Part shown: in pieces, positions 12,989-18,759 of the stretch
Layout of the letters: every line of letters begins with the position of its first letter
Numbering within the stretch: position 1 is the stretch's first letter
NCBI GenBank assembly: GCA_041591635.1
Contig: JBFHRO010000040.1
Location: 1-18,759, forward strand
Direction: 5' to 3'
Length of the DNA: 18,759 bases
From: JACKOD01 sp041591635
Lineage (GTDB): Bacteria > Pseudomonadota > Gammaproteobacteria > Pseudomonadales > Oleiphilaceae
Translations under genes and position numbers: made by a program
The notes under the pieces: model-generated
Seen by the model: only the letters and a program-made list of their open reading frames with translations
Told to the model about the DNA's origin: nothing
Database searches by the model: none

Positions 12989-14350
12989 ATGAAGTCCCTA
13001 TCCATCAAGCAGCTTGTTGTTCTGTTTGCCGTCATGTTTGGCGGCATGAATCTGGCCCAGTCATTGATCATGCTCTCGCAGGCCAATGCCAGACCCGACC
13101 AATCCTGGTTAAGCGAACTTCAGCCCGCCATCAACACGCACCTGCAGAACAGCCAGCAAATGGCCCGGGCCTATGCCAACGGCAATACAGAGGAAGGCAA
13201 ACGTTTGCAAACGGCCGTTGAAACCTCTCACGCTGCCGTCACCGCTGCCCTAAAACATACCCGCGCTCAGGATGGCGATACCAGCATCACTGTGTACGTA
13301 ATTATCTTTGCCCTGGGTTACGCCTCGCTCTTGGTTTACCTTCTGTATATTGTGTTTCGCTTTGTGATTAACCCGGCGGCCTATTTGCAGGCGCAGCTCA
13401 ACAAGATTGCCAAGGGCGATTTCAGCGCCCATATCGAAATCCGCCGCCAGGACGAACTGGGCGACATTGCCGCCGCCGTACAAAGCATCGTCAACGAGTT
13501 GGGCAGCAACCTGCGCCGCATTACCTGTGCCGGCATGCAGGTGTCTGCCTATGCCCATGCCTTGCTGTATTTGATCGATGACAACGAGCAGTCACTGCAA
13601 TCGCAGCAAAACGAAACCCAGCGCATTGTCGATACCATCAGCCATCTGGGCGAAACCGCCGCCACCGTGGAAGCCCGTTCGGTCAAGGCCTCATCCTCGT
13701 CGGGTGATGTGCGGGTACAGGCCCGCGCGGGTGAAGCCATTATCAAGACCTCGGTGGACAACACCCTCAAGCTGACCGGCGAACTCGACAAGGCCAACCA
13801 TGTAATTCATGAGTTGGCCAACAGTGCCGGCGAAATCAACCAGGTCATCGCGGTGATCGAAAGCATTGCCGAGCAAACCAACCTGCTCGCCCTGAACGCC
13901 GCCATCGAAGCCGCCCGGGCAGGCGATCATGGCCGCGGGTTCGCCGTGGTGGCCGATGAAGTCCGAACCCTGGCGCAGAAAACCCAGAAATCGACGCTCG
14001 AAATCAACCAGATGGTCACCAGTTTGCAGCAACTGGCGGCCGAAGCTGTGGCCATCATTTCGGTCAACCAGAACCAGGCCAAGGAAAACGCCAGCATCAG
14101 CCACGAGGCGAATGCCTCGATGCACAGCATCTTTGAGGCTATCGCCAAAATCGATGAACTGAACAAACTTATCAGCACCGCCGCCTCCGAGCAGAAAAAC
14201 GCTACTACCGAGGTCGAGGTGAATGTGCAGACCATTGCCGAGCTGTCGCAGCGCTTTCGCTCAACCTCGGAGCGCACCCAGCGCTTCAGCGAAAAACTCA
14301 GCCAGGAGGCACGCAATTTCTCCCGCCTCTCGGCCAACTTCAATATGTAG
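12989..14350 (+). CDS. Methyl-accepting chemotaxis protein
   Basis: This 453-residue inner-membrane chemoreceptor signals through CheA/CheW to the flagellar motor or another Che pathway. TM1 is about 8-28 and TM2 about 101-124. Only about 70 residues lie between them, much less than the roughly 160 of a four-helix-bundle sensor. A HAMP domain follows (about 125-177, with DELGDIAAAV). The coiled-coil signalling domain carries the conserved tip EQTNLLALNAAIEAARAG, then GFAVVADEVRTLA (295-330). The C-terminus ends SRLSANFNM with no CheR-tethering pentapeptide. ATG 12989 has AGAGG 13 bases upstream, a rather long spacing. The upstream solute-binding protein is a candidate partner; no che genes are adjacent. 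Confidence 0.94.
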   Translation: MKSLSIKQLVVLFAVMFGGMNLAQSLIMLSQANARPDQSWLSELQPAINTHLQNSQQMARAYANGNTEEGKRLQTAVETSHAAVTAALKHTRAQDGDTSITVYVIIFALGYASLLVYLLYIVFRFVINPAAYLQAQLNKIAKGDFSAHIEIRRQDELGDIAAAVQSIVNELGSNLRRITCAGMQVSAYAHALLYLIDDNEQSLQSQQNETQRIVDTISHLGETAATVEARSVKASSSSGDVRVQARAGEAIIKTSVDNTLKLTGELDKANHVIHELANSAGEINQVIAVIESIAEQTNLLALNAAIEAARAGDHGRGFAVVADEVRTLAQKTQKSTLEINQMVTSLQQLAAEAVAIISVNQNQAKENASISHEANASMHSIFEAIAKIDELNKLISTAASEQKNATTEVEVNVQTIAELSQRFRSTSERTQRFSEKLSQEARNFSRLSANFNM

Positions 14351-14413
14351 GAGCGAGTGCCCTTTTTTAATTTTTGGCAATGATCTCGTGGGAATGGCGC
14401 CCAGCGCTAAAAT

Positions 14414-14436
14414 GAGTCAGCAACACAGAGTGACTC
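14414..14436 (+). promoter_or_regulatory. Inverted repeat upstream of the diguanylate cyclase gene
   Basis: GAGTCA (14414-14419) and TGACTC (14431-14436) are a perfect 6-bp inverted repeat with an 11-base spacer, 21 bases before ATG 14458. TGACTCCCAC (14431-14440) can also pair with GTGGGA at 14388-14393, giving an alternative stem. A TAAAAT (14408-14413) directly before it could be a -10 box, but I see no -35 at the right distance. Confidence 0.4.
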
Positions 14437-14457
14437 CCACCCCGCAGGCAAGGCGCC

Positions 14458-15321
14458 ATGCTCGAACGCTTACACACCTGGTTATTGCACCAATCCGCCC
14501 GCACGCTTGATGGCGTGCTTGTGCTGCTCATTAGTGCCATCAGCATCACCGATCATTTTGTCGGTTACGAACTCTCGCTCGCTATTTTCTATGTCGCTCC
14601 GGTCGCCGTTGCGTCCTGGTACCGGGGAACGCTCATGGGAATACTGGTATCACTGAGCTGCAGTGCCGTGTGGCTGGGCGCCGAACTGACCTCGGGACGC
14701 GAATACACCAGCCTGTTTATGCCCATTTGGAACACCGGCGTGCGCTTAAGCGTTTTTGTTGTCATTGTGTTGCTGTTGCGTCGACTGCACCAGGCGCTGC
14801 AGCTACAGCAATCGCTGGCACAAAACGACGGCCTCACCGGCATTACCAATGCCCGCAGCTTCAAGGAGAAGTACCCGTTACTGGCTTCTCTGGCAATTCG
14901 TGACCGCAGCGCGGTCGCGCTCGGCTATATCGATGTAGACGGATTCAAGGGCATGAACGATCGCTTCGGCCACAGCGTCGGTGACGAAGTATTGATCACC
15001 ATCGCCCACGAACTGCGCGAGCGGATGCGCACCTCTGATGTGGTGGCGCGGCTGGGGGGCGATGAATTCGCGGTGCTGCTGACGCGAACCGATGCCGCCG
15101 GCGCCACAGCCATTTTTACCCAACTGCAGACACGCTTGTTGCGGGTTGCCGACGAGCACCGGTGGCCCATTGGTTTTAGCATTGGCGTGGCGGTTTTTCA
15201 GCCGCCCCCGTCTGACTGTGACCAGGCCATTGCGCAGGCCGATGCCCTTATGTACCGGGTAAAAAAATCGGGCAAGAACCGCTTGCTGGTGGAGGAATAC
15301 GCTGAGCCTGCATCACTTTAA
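14458..15321 (+). CDS. Membrane-anchored diguanylate cyclase (GGDEF)
   Basis: This 287-residue protein has an N-terminal membrane region of about four helices (roughly 17-32, 38-54, 58-76, 93-108) followed by a GGDEF domain (about 115-280). It should make c-di-GMP from two GTP. The domain opens with NDGLTGITN (123-131), has YIDVDGFKGMND (157-168), an intact active site GGDEF (200-204) and an inhibitory I-site RTSD (191-194) five residues before it, so product feedback inhibition is expected. The membrane part has no named sensory domain that I recognise. ATG 14458 has AAGG about 5 bases upstream. It follows the chemoreceptor gene after 107 bp and may or may not be co-transcribed. Confidence 0.94.
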   Translation: MLERLHTWLLHQSARTLDGVLVLLISAISITDHFVGYELSLAIFYVAPVAVASWYRGTLMGILVSLSCSAVWLGAELTSGREYTSLFMPIWNTGVRLSVFVVIVLLLRRLHQALQLQQSLAQNDGLTGITNARSFKEKYPLLASLAIRDRSAVALGYIDVDGFKGMNDRFGHSVGDEVLITIAHELRERMRTSDVVARLGGDEFAVLLTRTDAAGATAIFTQLQTRLLRVADEHRWPIGFSIGVAVFQPPPSDCDQAIAQADALMYRVKKSGKNRLLVEEYAEPASL

Positions 15322-15328
15322 AACGATT

Positions 15329-15365
15329 TTGTGAACCCTTGACGGGGCAAGCCTGCCTTTCACAA
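15329..15365. terminator. Inverted repeat between convergent genes, terminator candidate
   Basis: TTGTGAA (15329-15335) pairs with TTCACAA (15359-15365), and inside it GGCA/TGCC (15346-15357) can form a small stem. It fills the 38-bp gap between the convergent diguanylate cyclase and GNAT toxin genes and overlaps the toxin stop codon. No proper T-run follows on either strand, so intrinsic termination would be weak. Confidence 0.35.
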
Positions 15366-15860
15366 CCCGACATAAGGTCGCGCGTCCTTAAGTAGCAGAA
15401 TCAGTTGCCGCTCGTGTGCAGGCGTCGGCTCGAAACCAAAGCGGCGATAAAACGCATCCGCCTCAGCGTCGAGGGGGTGCGTCAGCAAAGCCCGAATACC
15501 CGCATTTTCGGCAATGGCTACCGTGCGACTGATGGCATCCTGAAGCAAGCTGAAGCCCAGGCCCCGCCCCTGGTAGTCGAGATCAACGGCAAGCCTGGCC
15601 AGAATGACCAACGGAACAGGGTACTGTCCCATCCCGCGACGAATCCGCTCAGGGGCCTCCAGCGTGTCGATTTGCCCAACGGTCAAGCTGAAGTAGCCTG
15701 CCACTCGATCCTCATCGCAGACAACAAAGGTTCTCGCCGAACCACTGCCCTGCGCTTGACGTGCGTGGCGCAACAGCCAGTCGGTGAGCGCCGGTTTTCC
15801 ACAGTCAAATCCGTCCAAACGGTGCGATGCATCAAGCGGCAGGGGTGCCGATAGACTCAT
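15360..15860 (-). CDS. GNAT-type toxin of a TacT/AtaT-like toxin-antitoxin pair
   Basis: This 166-residue GNAT acetyltransferase has the acetyl-CoA pyrophosphate loop QGRGLG (97-102) and a tyrosine in AFYRRFGF (Y138), which matches the conserved catalytic Tyr of TacT-like toxins. The opening LDASHRLDGFDCGKPALTDWLLRHA and the segment PVPLVILARLAVDLDYQGRGLG are typical of this toxin family. Relatives acetylate the amino group of charged tRNAs and block translation; which tRNA is hit here cannot be seen. The ATG overlaps the antitoxin stop (ATGA, 15857-15860), so it is translated after the antitoxin. It appears intact, with no missing catalytic residue. Confidence 0.93.
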   Translation of the reverse strand: MSLSAPLPLDASHRLDGFDCGKPALTDWLLRHARQAQGSGSARTFVVCDEDRVAGYFSLTVGQIDTLEAPERIRRGMGQYPVPLVILARLAVDLDYQGRGLGFSLLQDAISRTVAIAENAGIRALLTHPLDAEADAFYRRFGFEPTPAHERQLILLLKDARPYVGL

Positions 15861-16141
15861 TTGTCAGCCCAAACCGGACGTCGGGAAAACAGATCGGCCA
15901 AGCCAGGGTTATCGGATTCCGGACGATCCAACATCTCCAGGAGCGCTTGGTATTGGCTACCGGAAACCATAAACAGACGTTGATCGAGCAAGGTCTTTTC
16001 AGCCGCTTGGTATGCGGCATCGAGGATGAAGTCAGTCAGCGACTTGTGCGCCACCTCGGCGGCACGACGTAGCACGGCTTCTTGCTCGGGGGTGGCGCGT
16101 AGTCCGAGTCGAGCTGAGCGCCCAGTTGTGGTGGCGGGCAT
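15857..16141 (-). CDS. DUF1778 (TacA-like) ribbon-helix-helix antitoxin
   Basis: This 94-residue antitoxin has an N-terminal ribbon-helix-helix DNA-binding domain (about 9-50: ARLGLRATPEQEAVLRRAA, then KSLTDFILDAA). A C-terminal tail (about 55-94, SGSQYQALLEMLDRPES then SRRPVWADK) should wrap around the GNAT toxin and neutralise it. I chose ATG 16141 because AAGGAG lies 6 bases upstream; an in-frame start at 16195 would read through the operator candidate. It is cotranscribed with the toxin in the usual antitoxin-first order. Autorepression, modulated by the toxin, is expected from the family. Confidence 0.93.
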   Translation of the reverse strand: MPATTTGRSARLGLRATPEQEAVLRRAAEVAHKSLTDFILDAAYQAAEKTLLDQRLFMVSGSQYQALLEMLDRPESDNPGLADLFSRRPVWADK

Positions 16142-16157
16142 GGCGGTCTCCTTTTGA

Positions 16158-16183
16158 TGTACGAACGACACCATGTTAGTACA
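16158..16183 (-). promoter_or_regulatory. Palindromic operator candidate of the toxin-antitoxin operon
   Basis: TGTACGAAC (16158-16166) and GTTAGTACA (16175-16183) form an inverted repeat matching at 8 of 9 positions, with an 8-base spacer. It lies just upstream of the antitoxin ribosome-binding site, where a ribbon-helix-helix autorepressor would be expected to bind. Confidence 0.65.
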
Positions 16184-16306
16184 ATCGACGCACAACAGTC
16201 TACTGAATCGATGGGCTGTTACTTTCCGACCTCAGCCCCTGGTACCATCGCTTTTTCTTTCAAATCCCGGGGATTGCCGCTTTCTGCATAACGCCCACCG
16301 GGGCCG

Positions 16307-17164
16307 CTAGCGCAAAATCAGGACGGGGACCCTGCTCATGGCCAGCATTTTTGTGGTATTGCTGCCGACAATGAGTTCCCGAATGCGCGAATGACCATAG
16401 GCGCCCATCACTTTCAATTCAATATGAAAGCGCTGCTCAAAGGCCATCAGGCAATCAGTGACCTCGCCCTGGAGCAGATGCGACTGAACCTGATGACCAT
16501 TTTGGGCCAAAATTGCACAGGCGTTTTCGAGGTGGCTGCGATTTTCCGACGTGTCTTTGCCGACCATGACCACATGCCCCGGAAGCCCGGCGAGCAAGGG
16601 GCTGTTGGCAATGCGGTCGATGGCTTTGTCGGCGGTTTCGCTGCCGTCATAGGCCAACATATAGTTGCCGGGGGTCGAGAACTGCCCTGTCGCCATTAAT
16701 ATCGGCGTATGCAGAGCCCGAACCATGTTTTCGATATGGGAGCCTATCACCTGCTTGCCGGGGTCGTGGTCTTCGCCAAGTCGACCGATCACGAACAGAC
16801 GGGTGCGCGCTTCATACGCCAGCAGCGCCTCCAGCAACTGGTCGTGGCGTTGCTCTACGCTTACTTCGAGCGCACCTTGAGCCAAGGCACCTTGTCTTGC
16901 ATCGTCAAGAAGGTGCTTGCCGTGCTCAATGGCCAACTTGTTGCGTTTTTCATCCAGTGCGGTCAGCTCATCCAACAGCAGCTCGCGACTACCCAGGCCA
17001 ATGGCGCCGGACAAATCTTCTTTTGCCGGTGTGCGGGATTTTTCCAGCACATGCAAAAACGTCAGAGGCGCCTGCAGAACAGCGCTTGCCCAGGCGGCGG
17101 TATCGCACAGGGTGCGTGAAATCGCCGAGCCATCTATACAGGCGGTAATCTGGTGTTTTGTCAT
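16307..17164 (-). CDS. Tandem-domain universal stress protein (UspA family)
   Basis: This 285-residue cytosolic protein has two Usp domains (about 1-158 and 165-285). The second has the ATP-binding pattern G-x2-G-x9-G-S as G254, G257, G267 and S268 (GAYGHSRIRELIVGSNT). The first has a related but stretched IGRLGEDHDPGKQVIGS (126-142), so its nucleotide binding may be altered. The segment LAYDGSETADKAI opens domain 2. It starts 18 bp after the stop of the SulP transporter gene, with GGAG 8 bases before ATG 17164, so the two are one operon. It may regulate the transporter in response to nucleotide; that is inference. No terminator is evident after it. Confidence 0.92.
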   Translation of the reverse strand: MTKHQITACIDGSAISRTLCDTAAWASAVLQAPLTFLHVLEKSRTPAKEDLSGAIGLGSRELLLDELTALDEKRNKLAIEHGKHLLDDARQGALAQGALEVSVEQRHDQLLEALLAYEARTRLFVIGRLGEDHDPGKQVIGSHIENMVRALHTPILMATGQFSTPGNYMLAYDGSETADKAIDRIANSPLLAGLPGHVVMVGKDTSENRSHLENACAILAQNGHQVQSHLLQGEVTDCLMAFEQRFHIELKVMGAYGHSRIRELIVGSNTTKMLAMSRVPVLILR

Positions 17165-17182
17165 TATTTTTCTCCGGCGGGC

Positions 17183-18670
17183 TCAGTGGCCAGCCATCAG
17201 TTTTTCAACGGCGTCTGGCTTGTCGTAGACACCAAATTTATCGACAACGGTGCGGGTCGCCTCGTTCATGCCGATGATCTTTACATCGGCGCCTTCACGG
17301 CGGAACTTGATGACGACCTTGTCCAGCGCGGCGACCGAGGTGATGTCCCAAAAGTGCGCAAGCTGCAAGTCGATGCTAACGCGGTCCACGACCTCTTTAA
17401 AATCAAACGAGTCCATAAAATGATCGGCCGATGCAAAAAACACCTGACCGACCACCTGGTAGTGACGATGCCCGGCTTCAGGTTGCTCGTTTTTCACCAC
17501 CATAAAGCGGCCAATTTTGTTGGCAAAAAACAAGGCCGCCAACAAGACACCGACAAACACGCCAATCGCCAGATTATGGGTTGCCACCACCACCGCGACC
17601 GTCGTAATCATCACTATATTGGTGGACAGCGGGTGTTTTTTCAGATTCCGCACTGAATCCCACGAAAAGGTACCTATGGAGACCATGATCATCACCGCGA
17701 CCAGCGCCGCCATGGGAATCTGTTTCAGCCATTCATCAAGAAACAGAATCATGACCAGAAGAAAGACACCGGCGGTAAAGGTCGAGAGTCGCCCTCGCCC
17801 ACCGGATTTCACATTGATGATCGACTGACCGATCATGGCGCATCCGGCCATGCCTCCCATAAGGCCGGCACCGATATTGGCCATGCCCTGGCCTTTACAC
17901 TCACGGTTTTTGTCGCTTTTGGTATCGGTCAGATCGTCGACGATGGTCGCGGTCATCATGGATTCGAGCAAGCCCACAATCGCCAGCCCCACGGCGTAGG
18001 GCAAGATGATTTGCAAGGTGGTCAGGTTCAAAGGCACCTCGGGCCACAGAAACACGGGCAGCGTATCGGGCAACTGCCCCATGTCGCCAACGGTACGTAT
18101 ATCCAGACCCAACAGCATGGCAACCGCCGTCAGTGTCACAATGCAGACCAGAGGTGAAGGGATGCTTTTGCCAATCGCAGGCAGCAAGGGAAACAGATAA
18201 ATAATCGCCAGCCCGGCCGCTGTCATGGCGTAAACGTGCCAGGTCACATGGGTCAATTCGGGCAACTGAGCCATGAAAATAAGAATGGCCAGCGCATTCA
18301 CAAAACCGGTCACCACCGATCGGGATACAAACCGCATCAGGCTGCCCAGCTTGAGAAACCCGGCACCGATCTGGAGCACACCGGTTAACAGCGTGGCTGC
18401 CAGCAAGTATTCCAGCCCATGCTCTTTTACCAGCGTCACCATTAACAATGCCATGGCCCCGGTTGCCGCACTGATCATTCCGGGGCGTCCGCCAACAAAG
18501 GCAATCACCACAGCGATACAAAAGGATGCGTATAACCCGACTTTCGGGTCTACGCCCGCAATAATCGAAAAGGCGATGGCCTCGGGAATTAATGCCAGCG
18601 CAACCACGATGCCAGCCAGCAAATCGCCACGCACGTTGGAAAACCAGTCCTGCTTTATTGATTCAATCAT
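17183..18670 (-). CDS. SulP-family inorganic anion transporter with STAS domain
   Basis: This 495-residue inner-membrane transporter belongs to the SLC26/SulP family. The N-terminal part contains LIPEAIAFSIIAGVDPKVGLYASF (broken here: starts at 28), then GRPGMISAATGAMALL (61-76), typical of the YbaR-like subgroup. About 12-14 transmembrane segments run to about 385. A cytoplasmic STAS domain follows (about 395-490) with DITSVAALD (442-450) at the place of the anti-anti-sigma DxSG motif. The substrate (sulfate, bicarbonate or another anion) is not decidable. ATG 18670 has AGG 6 bases upstream. It leads an operon with the universal stress protein. Confidence 0.93.
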   Translation of the reverse strand: MIESIKQDWFSNVRGDLLAGIVVALALIPEAIAFSIIAGVDPKVGLYASFCIAVVIAFVGGRPGMISAATGAMALLMVTLVKEHGLEYLLAATLLTGVLQIGAGFLKLGSLMRFVSRSVVTGFVNALAILIFMAQLPELTHVTWHVYAMTAAGLAIIYLFPLLPAIGKSIPSPLVCIVTLTAVAMLLGLDIRTVGDMGQLPDTLPVFLWPEVPLNLTTLQIILPYAVGLAIVGLLESMMTATIVDDLTDTKSDKNRECKGQGMANIGAGLMGGMAGCAMIGQSIINVKSGGRGRLSTFTAGVFLLVMILFLDEWLKQIPMAALVAVMIMVSIGTFSWDSVRNLKKHPLSTNIVMITTVAVVVATHNLAIGVFVGVLLAALFFANKIGRFMVVKNEQPEAGHRHYQVVGQVFFASADHFMDSFDFKEVVDRVSIDLQLAHFWDITSVAALDKVVIKFRREGADVKIIGMNEATRTVVDKFGVYDKPDAVEKLMAGH

Positions 18671-18759
18671 TTACTACCTGCAGATAAAGAAGATTCATGA
18701 GGGTACAAAAGGCCTCGGCGTGTTACATGGAGCGGCCAGGGCGATGGTCCGAGCGGCGA
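18671..18759. other. Upstream region of the SulP gene, window edge
   Basis: These 89 bases hold the leader of the SulP gene. On the minus strand a weak TTGTAC / TATCTG pair with about 16 bp spacing could be its promoter. A plus-strand frame from ATG 18690 stays open to the window end but has no ribosome-binding site, and the context is insufficient to call it. Confidence 0.25.

Noticed and set aside
12847..13086. Minus-strand open frame across the gap before the chemoreceptor
   Set aside because: It overlaps the start of a well-supported chemoreceptor gene and has no domain or ribosome-binding site.
14351..14380. Terminator after the chemoreceptor gene at the two T-runs
   Set aside because: The T-runs (14363-14368, 14371-14375) are not preceded by a stable hairpin; the only pairing, TGCC with GGCA, flanks the T-runs rather than preceding them.
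18690..18759. Plus-strand frame open to the window end
   Set aside because: Only 23 codons, no Shine-Dalgarno, arginine-rich random-looking sequence; cannot be judged without the next bases.

Overview
The window looks like a chromosomal stretch of a moderately GC-rich gammaproteobacterium. The best clue is the arginine succinyltransferase (AST) operon on the minus strand. It has the Pseudomonas-type order aruC-aruF-aruG-aruD-aruB, with two AstA-type subunits (AruF and AruG) instead of the single AstA of enterics. Chemotaxis, c-di-GMP and lipoprotein genes around it suit a free-living, motile, probably aquatic member of Pseudomonadales/Cellvibrionales or relatives. The genus cannot be fixed from sequence alone. 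No integrase, transposase, phage gene or CRISPR array is visible, and no gene-free stretch exceeds about 275 bp.

Layout. (1) 1-1640: a complete tRNA-Phe(GAA) with its own promoter and terminator. Two minus-strand genes follow: an orphan CheX-like CheY-phosphatase (793-849 is probably leader rather than coding) and a seven-beta-strand methyltransferase. (2) 1914-5585, plus strand: a stand-alone GspE/PilB-family ATPase, then a tight operon of three small lipoproteins (CsgG-like, DUF4810-like, DUF799/GNA1162-like). (3) 5575-11828, minus strand: the aruCFGDB operon. Its last gene overlaps the lipoprotein operon tail-to-tail by 11 bp, and a 10-codon leader ORF ends inside the aruC start codon. The final enzyme of the pathway, AstE/AruE, is absent. 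(4) 12054-15321, plus strand: an orphan periplasmic solute-binding protein, a chemoreceptor with a small periplasmic region, and a membrane diguanylate cyclase. (5) 15360-16141, minus: a GNAT toxin / DUF1778 antitoxin pair with a clear palindromic operator candidate. (6) 16307-18670, minus: a SulP anion transporter and a tandem universal stress protein in one operon.

How the genes fit together. Aru enzymes convert arginine to succinylarginine (AruFG), succinylornithine (AruB), succinylglutamate semialdehyde (AruC) and succinylglutamate (AruD), releasing ammonia and glutamate for use as nitrogen and carbon. The divergent solute-binding protein and the next-door chemoreceptor could serve sensing of the same kind of nutrient, but that is inference. 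The most interesting under-described items are the three-lipoprotein operon, the aruC leader ORF with ATGA coupling, the hairpin between two possible starts of the CheX-like gene, and the strong hairpin ahead of the solute-binding protein.
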